Source of the DNA: JAENWD01 sp963837165
GTDB taxonomy: Bacteria; Acidobacteriota; Vicinamibacteria; Vicinamibacterales; JAENWD01
Length of the DNA stretch: 64,000 bases
Assembly (NCBI GenBank): GCA_963837165.1
Contig: CAWIMD010000002.1
Span: 992,001 to 1,056,000, forward strand
Direction of reading: 5' to 3'
The translations under genes were made by a program, and so were the position numbers. Positions 17,064 through 28,077 of this stretch are shown here, one piece after another (the stretch's first letter is position 1; every line of letters begins with the position of its first letter). The notes beneath the pieces are model-generated. The model ran no database searches. It saw only the letters and a program-made list of their open reading frames with translations, and had not been told where the DNA came from.

Positions 17064-18182
17064 TCAGGCCTCCGTCGGCCCGGCCCGCTGACGGATCTCG
17101 TCGAATCCCTCGCGCACGCTCTCTCCGTTGATGGCACCGAACTCCCGCAGCAGGGCCTTCGATCGCTCGTCGAGCATCCGCGGCAGCATCAGTCGGATCT
17201 CCACGACCAGGTCGCCACGGTGGCCGTTCCGGGGGGAAGGCACTCCACGGCCGCGCAGCCGGAACCGCTGGCCCGACTGTGTCCCGGGCGGCACCCGCAG
17301 CTTCGTCGTCCCGTCAACCGACGGGATCTCGATGCGGGCGCCCAGTGCCGCCTCGTGAACGGCGACCGGCACCAGCAGATGCAGGTCGTCGCCCTCGCGG
17401 CGGAACAGCGGGTGCGGCGCCACGTGGACCGTGATGTACAGGTCGCCCGGCGGGCCGCCGAGCCGCCCGGCGTTGCCGCGACCCGCCACGCGGAGCCGTC
17501 CCGTGTCGCCGATGCCCGCGGGCACCTGTACCGCCACGGGCTCGCTCCGGGAGGAAATACCCGACCCGCCGCAGCTGCGGCACCCGAGCTGCGCCAGCAC
17601 GCCCGTCCCGCGGCAGCGGCTGCAGGCGCGCGTGAACACCATGTGTCCGCGCGCCGATCGCACCGCGCCGGCGCCCTCGCACGCGGGGCATCGCGCCGCC
17701 GCGACGGACAGCACGCCCGTGCCCGCGCACTCGCGGCACGTGTCCTGCCGCACGACGGGGACGCGGAACTCGCCGCCGGCGACCGCCTGCTCGAAGGTCA
17801 GCGCCAGCGTCGTGTGCAGGTCCGCGCCGCGCGCGGGCGTCGAGACCGTGGCCGCGCCCTGGCCGTGGAACACCTCGGCGAACAGGTCACCGAAGGTGGA
17901 CTGCTGGTTCGCGTGCACGGCGGCCGAGAAGTCGAAGCCCTCGAAGCCGGTGAACGGCCCGGCAGCCGACGGCGCCTCGTACCCGAGCTGGTCGTACCGA
18001 CGCCTCCGCTCCGGGTCGCTCAGGATCTCGTACGCCTGGGCGATCTCCCGGAAGCGCAGCGCGGCACGGTCGTCCCCCGGGTTCACGTCCGGGTGAAAGC
18101 GCCGCGCCAGCCGGCGGTAGGCCTTCTTCACCTCCACCAGCGACGCATCCCGCCCGATGCCAAGGACGATGTAGAAGTCCAT
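17064..18182 (-). CDS. dnaJ: Chaperone DnaJ
   Basis: The 372-residue protein has an N-terminal J domain (FYIVLGIGRDASLVEVKKAY with the HPD tripeptide in RRFHPDVNPGD) and no long Gly/Phe stretch. A zinc domain follows with four CxxC-type repeats (CRECAGTG, CPACEGAG, CSRCRGTG, CRSCGGSG), then the C-terminal substrate-binding beta domains. It stimulates DnaK ATPase and presents unfolded clients. The weak G/F linker departs from E. coli DnaJ but is seen in the second DnaJ of actinobacteria. It follows dnaK by 6 bp. Confidence 0.93.
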   Translation of the reverse strand: MDFYIVLGIGRDASLVEVKKAYRRLARRFHPDVNPGDDRAALRFREIAQAYEILSDPERRRRYDQLGYEAPSAAGPFTGFEGFDFSAAVHANQQSTFGDLFAEVFHGQGAATVSTPARGADLHTTLALTFEQAVAGGEFRVPVVRQDTCRECAGTGVLSVAAARCPACEGAGAVRSARGHMVFTRACSRCRGTGVLAQLGCRSCGGSGISSRSEPVAVQVPAGIGDTGRLRVAGRGNAGRLGGPPGDLYITVHVAPHPLFRREGDDLHLLVPVAVHEAALGARIEIPSVDGTTKLRVPPGTQSGQRFRLRGRGVPSPRNGHRGDLVVEIRLMLPRMLDERSKALLREFGAINGESVREGFDEIRQRAGPTEA

Positions 18183-18188
18183 CGCGCG

Positions 18189-20102
<1,914 letters not shown>

Positions 20103-20167
20103 GGCTCCTCGTGGCTCCGCCGGGTGTACCTCACGGCAACGGCGGACGTGTTGTTTAGGACTCCATC

Positions 20168-20196
20168 AGTATGAAATGTTAGTCTATCACTGTCAA
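20168..20196 (-). promoter_or_regulatory. Predicted sigma70-type promoter of dnaK
   Basis: On the minus strand, TTGACA (20191-20196) and CATACT (20168-20173) are separated by exactly 17 bp, upstream of dnaK with a leader of about 60 nt. The -35 is a perfect consensus. No CIRCE and no clear HAIR palindrome overlaps it. Confidence 0.6.
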
Positions 20197-20275
20197 TGCT
20201 GGCGGCCTTCCGCACTCCGCATACCCGGCCAACGCGACCCATAACTCACTGATTTCGCAGGCGCTTTGCCGGCAG

Positions 20276-20284
20276 TGCTATACT
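20276..20284 (+). promoter_or_regulatory. Predicted extended -10 promoter of the FecR-domain gene
   Basis: TG-C-TATACT is an extended -10 element, about 65 bp before the ATG at 20349. No convincing -35 lies 16-18 bp upstream, as is usual for extended -10 promoters. The remaining 246-bp divergent spacer with dnaK shows no other gene. Confidence 0.45.
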
Positions 20285-20348
20285 CGACCCCAGCCAGCCC
20301 GCCTTCGTCGTCCTCCGGATGCCAGAGCTCCGGAGATGGGGTACTCCA

Positions 20349-22194
20349 ATGACCCGCCTGACCATTCCCGTCTGGGGTCTCGTGCTGCTCGCCGCACCGG
20401 TATCGGCGGCGGCTCAGCCGACCGCGCCTGCCCACGTCTCCCAGGTGGACGGACAGGCCACCGTCGCGCGTCTCAGCGGCGCGCAGTCCGCGGTCGCCGA
20501 CCTGCCGCTGCTGCCCGGCGATCGCGTGCAGACCGACCAGGGACGGGTCGAGCTCCTCTTCGGGGACGGCGCCATCGTCCACATGGACGAGCAGACGACG
20601 GTGGACGTGAACGCGGGGAACGTGGCGCAACTGCTCGGCGGCCGGCTCGTCGTCGCCGCCGACGCCGCGGGCGGGTCGCTGCAGGTCGATGCCTCGCCGG
20701 CGTCGGTGCGCCTGGTGGACAGCGGCGAAGTCCGGCTCGTGCTCGATGCGTCGAGCGGCACTCCCCTGCTCGATGTCGGCGTGGTCCGCGGTGAGGTGGA
20801 GGTCGCCAGCGAGGCTGGCGTCGAGACGGTGCGCGCGGGCGAGCACGTGGTCGTGTCGGAGGGCGAAGCGCCCAGCCCGCCGGTCGCCTTCAACTCGGCT
20901 CGCGAGGACGGGTTCTTCCGCTGGTCCAACGCGCTGCTCGACAGCCGGCGCGGCACGACCTCCGCGGCGTATCTGCCGTCGGATCTCGAGACCTACGCCG
21001 GCACGCTGGATCAGGTACGGCAGCTGGGCCTACCAGGCGCCGTACGGGTACGTGCGGTACCCCGCGGTCGCTCCGGCCTGGCGTCCGTATCATCACGGGC
21101 GCTGGCAGCACGTGGGCGGCATCGGGTGGACCTTCCTCGCCCGCGATCCGTGGGGATGGCCGACGCACCACTACGGCCGCTGGGGCGCCACGGCGGGTGG
21201 CACGTGGTTCTGGATTCCGTCGGCCGGGTGGTCGGCGGCGTGGGTCGAGTGGGCCGTCGCACCCGGCTACGTGGGGTGGTGCCCCCTCGGGTGGGACGAC
21301 CGGCCGGCCGGGCGCTTCTGGACCGGCGGCGGACGGGCGGGCGCCCATCCGGAACGTCATGGCCGCGGCTGGAGCGTCGTGCCGACCACGGCGTTCGCGC
21401 GCGGGGGCGACGTGACGGGGGCCGCCGTGGACCCGGCAGCGTATCGCGGGTCCCGCCTGCCGGCCTTTGCCTTCCAGCGCACCGCGCCCAGTGTCGCGAT
21501 TCCTCGCGGCACCCTGAGCATTCCCAACGGGCGCGTGCCGATCCCGCGTGACACGGTCGTCGTGCCCACGCGCCGCGTCGTCCTGCCCGGCACCAGCAGC
21601 GCTTCGCGCGAGCCGGCTGGCCGTGGATCGCCGGTCACCACGCCGCCACGGGATCGCCGGCCGGCGGGCGCACCGGTCGCGGCCTCTTCGGAGTTCGGCG
21701 GCACCACGCCCCCCAATCGGGCCGCGACGGACCCGGGCACCAGATCGGGACACTCGCGCGTGATGCGGACGCCTGCGCCGAATGCGCCGCCCGTGATCTA
21801 CTACCGCGGGTCGGCCATCCCGCCCGACAGCCAGCGCGGCGCCGCGTCCACCTACGAGCGGGCCGGCATCGCGGTCCCGCGGAGTCTGCCGGCAGGCGCG
21901 ACGGCCGGAGCGCCCCCGTCCGGTGGGAGCGTGACGGGGCCGTCACGCGGGATGCCGGCGTTCAGGTCGGGTGTCGGCTCTCGTCCGGTCACGCCGGGCG
22001 CGCCGGCCGCGCCGCGGGGCGGCTCGTTCCGGGCGCCGGGCGGGCCGCAGCCGGGCGCACCCGTGGCGCCTCCGGTTGCCGCGCCGCGCGCGCCGGCCGC
22101 CGGCGCCCCGTCCACCGGATCGTCACCGCGGTCGGGGGCGGGAGCGCCCGCGCAGGGCACGGCGGCGCCACGGTCGGGCAACCCGCACCGGTAA
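20349..22194 (+). CDS. Secreted FecR-domain / DUF6600-like proline-rich protein, one apparent +1 frameshift
   Basis: The protein begins with a signal peptide (IPVWGLVLLAAPVSAAAQ). A FecR-like beta domain follows (VSQVDGQATVARL, GDRVQTDQGRVELLFGDGA), then the Trp/Tyr/Pro-rich segment YGSWAYQAPYGYV...WRPYHHGRW typical of DUF6600, and a long Pro/Ala/Gly/Arg tail. The FecR and DUF6600 parts are in different frames. Deleting one G of the GG at 21014-21015 changes CAGGTACGGC to CAGTACGGC, gives DQYGSWAY and restores about 614 residues. It is probably a periplasmic or surface protein of unknown role. It is followed within 9 bp by the PBP gene. Confidence 0.75.
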
Positions 22195-22203
22195 CGACCC
22201 ACG

Positions 22204-24489
22204 ATGGCGCATTACGTCGTCCGCATCGCCCGGCGCGCGAGCGTGGTCATCCTCTTCGTCCTGGCGGCGGTCGCCGGGACGGTCAGTGGCCTGCTGTTCG
22301 CCTCGGCGGCGGACATGCCGCAGGTGTCCGCGCTCGACGACTACGAGCCGAGCACCATCACCCAGGTGTACGCGAGGGACGGCGAGGTCGTCGGCGAGTT
22401 CGCCACGCAGCACCGGGTCGTCATCACCTACGACCAGATCTCCCCCCTGCTGAAGCAGGCCATCATCGCCTCGGAGGATCAGCACTTCGAGTCGCACATG
22501 GGCCTCAGCATTCCCCGGATCCTGGCCACGGCGATGACCGACGTGGTCCGACACCAGCGGCACGGCGCGAGCACGTTGACGCAGCAGCTCGCGCGGAATC
22601 TGTTTCTGACCAACGAGAAGACCTGGAACCGCAAGTTCAAGGAACTGCTGCTCACGCTGGAGATCGAGAAGCGGTACACGAAGCGCGAGATCTTCACGCT
22701 CTACTGCAATCACATTCCCTGGGGCCATGGCACCTACGGAGCGGAAGCGGCGGCGCACCTCTACTTCGGCAAGTCGGCAAAGGACCTGACCCTGCAGGAG
22801 GCGGCGCTGCTGGCGGGTATCGTCCAGCTCCCGGCGCGCCAGAGCCCCTACGTCAACCCTGCGGCGGCGCTCCGGCGGCGGAACCGCACGCTGCAGCTCA
22901 TGGCCGAGGAGGGCTACATCACCCAGGCCCGCGCCGACGAGGCCAAGAAGACGCCGATTGTCACGGCGGGACGCCCCTCGCCGGGCGGCTTCGCCGACTT
23001 CTTCCTCGAGGAGGTGCGGCAGCATCTCGAAGAGCGCTACGGGGCGAAACGGCTTTACGAGAGCGGTCTGGCGGTGCACACGTCCCTCGACGCGAAGCTG
23101 CAGCGGGCCGCCGAGGCGGCATTCGATGCCGGCCTCCGGCGGCTGGACGAGCGCCGGGGCTTCCGCAAGCCGCGTCACAACGTGATCGTGGACGGCGGCA
23201 CCGTGGACGGATACCAGAACGACCGCTGGAAGCGGCCGATGGCCGAAGGCGACATCGTCCCGGCGGTGGTGCTGGGGTCGAACCACCCCGGCGCGAAGAC
23301 GGTTCCGGCGGGCTCGCTGCTGCTGCGCGCCGGTCCCTACATGGTCGAGGTGCCCAAGTCCGGGTACTCGTGGACGCACAAGTCCCGGCCCGATTTCGTG
23401 AAGGTCGGCGATCTCGTCGAGGCGCGGCTCTCGACGATCGACGCGCAGGGCGGTTTCGCGACCGGCGAGCTCGAGCAGGAGCCGGCCGTGGAAGGCGCGC
23501 TCGTCGCCATCGACAACGCCACGGGCCAGATTCGCGCCATGATCGGCGGCTACGACTTCGCGCGGAGCAAGTTCAACCGGGCCACGCAGGCATGGCGGCA
23601 GATGGGCTCCACCTTCAAGCCCGTCGTCTACACCGCCGCGATCGATCGCGGGTACACGCCGACCTCGATCATCGTGGACGCCCCGGTCGCGTTTCCCGCC
23701 GGTCCGGGCCAGCCGCTCTACTCGCCGCTGAACTACGATCGGACCTACAAGGGACCGATCACGCTGCGCTACGCGCTCGAGGAGTCGCGCAACGTCCCCA
23801 CCGTCAAGCTGCTCGAGAGCATCGGCCCATCGGTCGCCATCGATTACGCCCGGCGCTTCGGCCTGACCGGCAACTTCCAGCCGTTCCTCTCGCTCGGCCT
23901 CGGCGCGACCGAGGAAACGCTGCTCGAAGCCACCAGCGCGTACACGGTGTTCCCGCACCAGGGCGTCCGCATGGCGCCCTTCGAGGTGCTGAAGGTGCTG
24001 GATCGGCAGGGCAACGTGCTCGAGGAGAACCGTCCCGAGCCGCACGACGCCATCCGCGCGGACACCGCCTACGTCATGACGACACTGCTCGAGGGCGTGA
24101 CGAAGCGGGGCACGGCGGCGTCGGCCGCCTCGCTGGACTGGCCGATCGCCGGCAAGACCGGCACGATGGACGAGTACACCGACGCCTGGTTCATCGGCTT
24201 CGACCCGGACATCACGATTGGCGTGTGGGTGGGCTACGACGAGAAGAAGTCGCTGGGACCCGGCGAGACGGGCTCCGCGGCGGCGCTGCCGATCTGGATG
24301 GACGTGATGAAGGCCTATCTCGCCGAGCGCGGCCGCGACAACCCGCCGACGTTCCAGGCGCCCAGCAACATCGTGTTCGTGTCGGTGGACAAGTCCACCG
24401 GCCAGCCCGCCGACGGCGACGGCGCGATCGTCGACGCCTTCATCTCGGGCACGCAGCCGGAAGGCGCGGTGCCGGCGGTCGCGCACTGA
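22204..24489 (+). CDS. Class A penicillin-binding protein (PBP1a-like)
   Basis: The 761-residue protein has one N-terminal membrane segment (about residues 12-35). A GT51 glycosyltransferase domain follows, with the IIASEDQHFESHMG catalytic Glu motif, GASTLTQQLARNLFL and KRYTKREIFTLYCN. The transpeptidase domain has the SxxK box in MGSTFKPVVYTA (about residue 467) and KTGT (about residue 649). It polymerises and cross-links peptidoglycan at the inner membrane's outer face. It probably shares a transcript with the FecR-domain gene upstream. It ends in a short Ala/Val tail directly before a 9-bp array. Confidence 0.95.
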   Translation: MAHYVVRIARRASVVILFVLAAVAGTVSGLLFASAADMPQVSALDDYEPSTITQVYARDGEVVGEFATQHRVVITYDQISPLLKQAIIASEDQHFESHMGLSIPRILATAMTDVVRHQRHGASTLTQQLARNLFLTNEKTWNRKFKELLLTLEIEKRYTKREIFTLYCNHIPWGHGTYGAEAAAHLYFGKSAKDLTLQEAALLAGIVQLPARQSPYVNPAAALRRRNRTLQLMAEEGYITQARADEAKKTPIVTAGRPSPGGFADFFLEEVRQHLEERYGAKRLYESGLAVHTSLDAKLQRAAEAAFDAGLRRLDERRGFRKPRHNVIVDGGTVDGYQNDRWKRPMAEGDIVPAVVLGSNHPGAKTVPAGSLLLRAGPYMVEVPKSGYSWTHKSRPDFVKVGDLVEARLSTIDAQGGFATGELEQEPAVEGALVAIDNATGQIRAMIGGYDFARSKFNRATQAWRQMGSTFKPVVYTAAIDRGYTPTSIIVDAPVAFPAGPGQPLYSPLNYDRTYKGPITLRYALEESRNVPTVKLLESIGPSVAIDYARRFGLTGNFQPFLSLGLGATEETLLEATSAYTVFPHQGVRMAPFEVLKVLDRQGNVLEENRPEPHDAIRADTAYVMTTLLEGVTKRGTAASAASLDWPIAGKTGTMDEYTDAWFIGFDPDITIGVWVGYDEKKSLGPGETGSAAALPIWMDVMKAYLAERGRDNPPTFQAPSNIVFVSVDKSTGQPADGDGAIVDAFISGTQPEGAVPAVAH

Positions 24490-24493
24490 ACAC

Positions 24494-24553
24494 GGGGACA
24501 CGAAGGACACGAAGGACACGAAGGACACAAAGGGCACAAAGGGCACGAAGGAC
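24494..24553. repeat. 9-bp tandem array (GGACACGAA)
   Basis: Six to seven copies of GGACACGAA with variants GGACACAAA and GGGCACAAA follow the PBP stop by about 7 nt, between the convergent PBP and cystathionine beta-synthase genes. In the sense of the PBP gene the word is the same as that following the adenosine kinase-like gene at 7705-7789. Confidence 0.95.
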
Positions 24554-24567
24554 GGGGTTCGCCTCGT

Positions 24568-25939
24568 TCAGCAGATCGCGCGCAGCACGTCAGAGCGCGT
24601 GATGATGAACGTCTTGTCGGTCTTGAAGTCGCGGACCAGCACGGCGGGGTTGGCGGGCGTGATCATCGTGGCCAGCAGGTCCACGTTCGTGGAGATGTCC
24701 ACGAACGGGAACGCCGGCTCCATGATCGACTCGACGGGCTCATTCATGAAGTCGGGGTTCCTGACGAGCGCCTCGAAGAGGTGCGTCTCGTTGAGCGATC
24801 CGACGAGCCGCCTGTCCCTCGTGATCGAGATCTGCGAGAAGTCGTGCTGCCGCATCAGCCGGACGGCAGCCTCGACCGGCTGGTCCGCCTCAATCGAGCA
24901 CAGCTCGCCCGACAGGCCCGAGGCGACCAGCGTGGCCGCGGTCATGCCGCTCTTCTCCAGGAAGCCCTTCTCGCGCATCCACTCGTCGTTGAACATCTTC
25001 CCGAGGTAGCGGGAGCCGTGGTCGTGGAAGATCACGACGACCAGGTCCGTCCCGCTGAAGCGATCCGCCAGCTGCAGCAACCCGGCCATCGCCGACCCGG
25101 CCGAGTTGCCGGCGAAGATCCCCTCTTCGCGGGCGATCCGGCGCGTCATCAGCGCGGCGTCACGATCGGTCACCTTCTCGAAGTGATCGACGATGTCGAA
25201 GTCCACGTTCTTCGGCAGGAAGTCTTCCCCGATGCCCTCGGTGATGTACGGGTAGATCTCGTTCTTGTCGAAGATCCCCGTCTCCTTGTACTTCTTGAAC
25301 ACCGACCCGTACGTGTCGATGCCCCACACGCGGACCTTCGGATTCCGCTCCTTCAGGTAGCGCCCCGCGCCGCTGATCGTGCCGCCGGTCCCGACGCCGA
25401 CGACGAGGTCGGTGACCCGCCCGTCGGTCTGCTCCCAGATCTCCGGCCCTGTCTGCTCGTAGTGCGCGGCCGAGTTGGACAGGTTGTCGTACTGATTGGC
25501 CTTCCAGGCGCCCGGCACTTCGTGCTCCAGGCGGGAGGACACCGAGTAGTACCGACCGCGGGTCCTCGGGATCCACGTTGGTCGGGCAGACGATGACCTC
25601 GGCGCCGAGGGCCTTGAGGGCGTCGATCTTCTCCTTCGACTGCTTGTCGGTGGTGGTGAAGATGCAGCGGTAGCCCTTCACGATGGCGGCGATCGCCAGG
25701 CCCATGCCCGTGTTGCCGGAGGTGCCCTCGACGATCGTGCCGCCAGGCTGCAGGAGGCCGGCCCGCTCGGCGTCCTCGATCATCTTCACCGCCATCCGGT
25801 CCTTGATGGAGTTGCCCGGGTTGAACGTCTCGATCTTGGCGAGCACGGGGGCGTTCACCACGCCGCGGGTGATGCGGTTGATGCGGACGAGCGGCGTGTG
25901 CCCGATGGTGTCGAGGATGGTATCGGAGATCTTCGTCAC
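24568..25939 (-). CDS. Cystathionine beta-synthase, one apparent +1 frameshift
   Basis: The N-terminal part is a fold-type II PLP enzyme (HTPLVRIN, the PLP lysine in NPGNSIKDRMA, GTSGNTGMGLA). The C-terminal part in a second frame carries VGVGTGGTISGAGRYL, the EGIFAGNSAGSAM segment and a pair of CBS domains (from about SGMTAATLV to the end). Dropping one base at 25552-25553 changes TCGGTACTAC to TCGTACTAC on the coding strand, giving DPRSYYSVSSRLEHE and about 456 residues. It condenses serine with homocysteine; the CBS pair suggests adenosyl-ligand regulation. GTG 25939 is preceded by GAGG. O-acetylserine-dependent variants cannot be excluded. Confidence 0.85.
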
Positions 25940-26076
25940 GAGCCCTCGTGGTGGAGACCGGCTGCCGTCGAATCGTCAAAGTATACGTTGCCGGGTGCAG
26001 GTTCCGGGCCCCGCGCCGGGCGAGGCGAGCACGGAAGGGCTTGCCATGCCGCCGGTCGAGATAGTAAGTAACCGTC

Positions 26077-28077
26077 ATGCCTCGGGTCCGCGCTGCCGGC
26101 CCCGCGTCGGTCGCCGGTCGCGCGCGGGTCATCATCGAACAGGTCGCTCCCCAGGTCGAGCAGGGGCGCTTCCCGGTCAAACGGGTCGCCGGTGAATCGC
26201 TGCCGGTGGGCGCCGACGTCTTCGCCGACGGCCACGATGTCATCCGGACGCTCGTGCGCGTCCGGCGGACGCCGTTCGGCGCCGGGGCCAAGGCCGGCCC
26301 CTGGCGCGAGATCGATCTGCGCCCGGAGGGCAATGACCACTGGACCGCGGCCATCGACCTGCCGGACGAGGGCTGGTGGGAGTACCAGGTCGTCGGGTGG
26401 ATCGATCGGTTCGAGAGCTGGCGGGACGAGATCCGCAAGAAGCACGACGCGGGGCTGGACGTCGCCAGCGAGCTCGTGGAAGGCGCGCGGTTGATCCGGG
26501 ATCGGGCCGCCCGCGCCCGCGCGGGCGCGATTCGTCGGCTGCAGGCCGCCGCCGACGTCGTGGACGGCCCCGCCGGGCAGGTCGAGCGGGTGCAGGCCGC
26601 GCTGGACGAGGCCCTGGCAGCGGAAATGGCCGCGGCCGATGAACGGGCGGAGCTGGTCGAGAGCACCGTGTTCCGCGCCCGCGTGGAGCGCGTGCGTGCA
26701 CGCGTCGGCGCCTGGTACGAGATGTTCCCGCGGTCCGAAACGCCGGACCCCTCCCGCAGCGCAACCTTCGCGGAGGCCGCCGCCCGCCTGGCCGCCATCG
26801 CGGCGATGGGCTTCGACGTCCTTTATCTCCCGCCCATTCATCCGATTGGCCGCACCAACCGCAAGGGCCGCAACAACGCGCTCGACGCCGCGCCCACCGA
26901 CCCGGGCAGCCCGTGGGCCATCGGCGGCCCCGAGGGCGGCCACACCGCGGTGGACCCCGGTCTCGGCACGCTGGAGGACTTCGAGGCCTTCCGCCGCGCC
27001 GCCGAGCGCGAGGGCCTCGAGGTGGCGCTCGACCTCGCGTTCCAGTGTTCGCCCGATCACCCCTGGGTGACCGAGCACCCGCAGTGGTTCCGGCACCGTC
27101 CCGACGGGACGATCAAGTACGCGGAGAACCCGCCCAAGAAATACCAGGACATCTACCCCATCGAGTTCGACACGCCGGACTGGCAGGCGCTGTGGGAGGC
27201 GCTGCGCGACGTGACGGTCTTCTGGGCGGAGCGCGGCGTCCGGATCTTTCGCGTGGACAACCCGCATACGAAGAACTTCCGGTTCTGGGAGTGGATGATC
27301 GCCGACGTGCAACGGCGCTTCCCCGACACGATCTTCCTGGCCGAAGCCTTCACGCGGCCGAAGGTCATGCGCCGCCTCGCGAAGCTGGGCTTCACGCAGT
27401 CGTACACCTACTTCACCTGGCGCACCGGACGCGCCGAGATCGAGGACTACTTCACCGAGCTCACGGCGACCGAAGTCGCCGAGTACCTCCGGCCGAACCT
27501 GTTCGCCAACACGCCCGACATCCTGCACGCGTACCTGCAGCGGGGCGGGCGGCCGGCGTTCCAGGTACGGCTGGTGCTCGCCGCCACGCTGGGGGCGACC
27601 TACGGGATCTACAGCGGGTTCGAGCTCTCCGAGAACGTGGCGGTGCGGCCGGGCTCCGAGGAGTACCTGGACTCCGAGAAGTACCAGGTGAAGCCGCGCG
27701 ACTGGGAGCGGGCCGACAGCCTCGCGCCCCTCATCGCGCAGGTGAACCGGATCCGGCACGAGAACCCGGCGCTGCAGCAGAACCGCACGCTCCGCTTCCA
27801 CCCCGTGGACAACCCGAGCCTGCTGGCATACTCGAAGACCTCCGCCGACGGCTCGAACCGGATCCTGGTGGTGGTGAACCTCGATCCCGGCAGCCTGCAG
27901 CATGGGTTCCTGACGCTCTCGGCGGAGCCGTGGGGACTGCCGGTGGGCGGCTTCGCGGCCCACGACCTGCTCACGGGCGAGCGGTTTCTCTGGCGCGGCG
28001 ACCGGCACTACGTGCGGCTGGATCCCTGGCTGCGCGTCCCGGCGCACATCCTGCGCCTCGACGAGCCGGTCGCATGA
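26077..28077 (+). CDS. glgE: Alpha-1,4-glucan:maltose-1-phosphate maltosyltransferase GlgE
   Basis: The 666-residue GH13_3 enzyme has an N-terminal beta domain (RVIIEQVAPQVEQGRFPVKR), a helical insert, and the catalytic barrel with the diagnostic YLPPIHPIGRTNRKGRNN, RIFRVDNPHTKNFRFWEW (nucleophile Asp near residue 394) and IFLAEAFTRPKVM (acid Glu near 423). It transfers maltosyl units from maltose-1-phosphate to alpha-1,4-glucan. The TGA overlaps the ATG of treS-mak, so the two are translationally coupled. GlgB, the branching enzyme of the pathway, is not in this window. Confidence 0.95.
   Translation: MPRVRAAGPASVAGRARVIIEQVAPQVEQGRFPVKRVAGESLPVGADVFADGHDVIRTLVRVRRTPFGAGAKAGPWREIDLRPEGNDHWTAAIDLPDEGWWEYQVVGWIDRFESWRDEIRKKHDAGLDVASELVEGARLIRDRAARARAGAIRRLQAAADVVDGPAGQVERVQAALDEALAAEMAAADERAELVESTVFRARVERVRARVGAWYEMFPRSETPDPSRSATFAEAAARLAAIAAMGFDVLYLPPIHPIGRTNRKGRNNALDAAPTDPGSPWAIGGPEGGHTAVDPGLGTLEDFEAFRRAAEREGLEVALDLAFQCSPDHPWVTEHPQWFRHRPDGTIKYAENPPKKYQDIYPIEFDTPDWQALWEALRDVTVFWAERGVRIFRVDNPHTKNFRFWEWMIADVQRRFPDTIFLAEAFTRPKVMRRLAKLGFTQSYTYFTWRTGRAEIEDYFTELTATEVAEYLRPNLFANTPDILHAYLQRGGRPAFQVRLVLAATLGATYGIYSGFELSENVAVRPGSEEYLDSEKYQVKPRDWERADSLAPLIAQVNRIRHENPALQQNRTLRFHPVDNPSLLAYSKTSADGSNRILVVVNLDPGSLQHGFLTLSAEPWGLPVGGFAAHDLLTGERFLWRGDRHYVRLDPWLRVPAHILRLDEPVA

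Noticed and set aside
20319..21551. Two separate genes for the FecR and DUF6600 parts
   Set aside because: The second part has no start or ribosome site, and deleting one G at 21014-21015 joins them into the usual two-domain architecture.
25940..26076. SAM or SAH riboswitch before cystathionine beta-synthase
   Set aside because: The 137-bp divergent spacer lacks the conserved core of known SAM or SAH aptamers that I could recognise.
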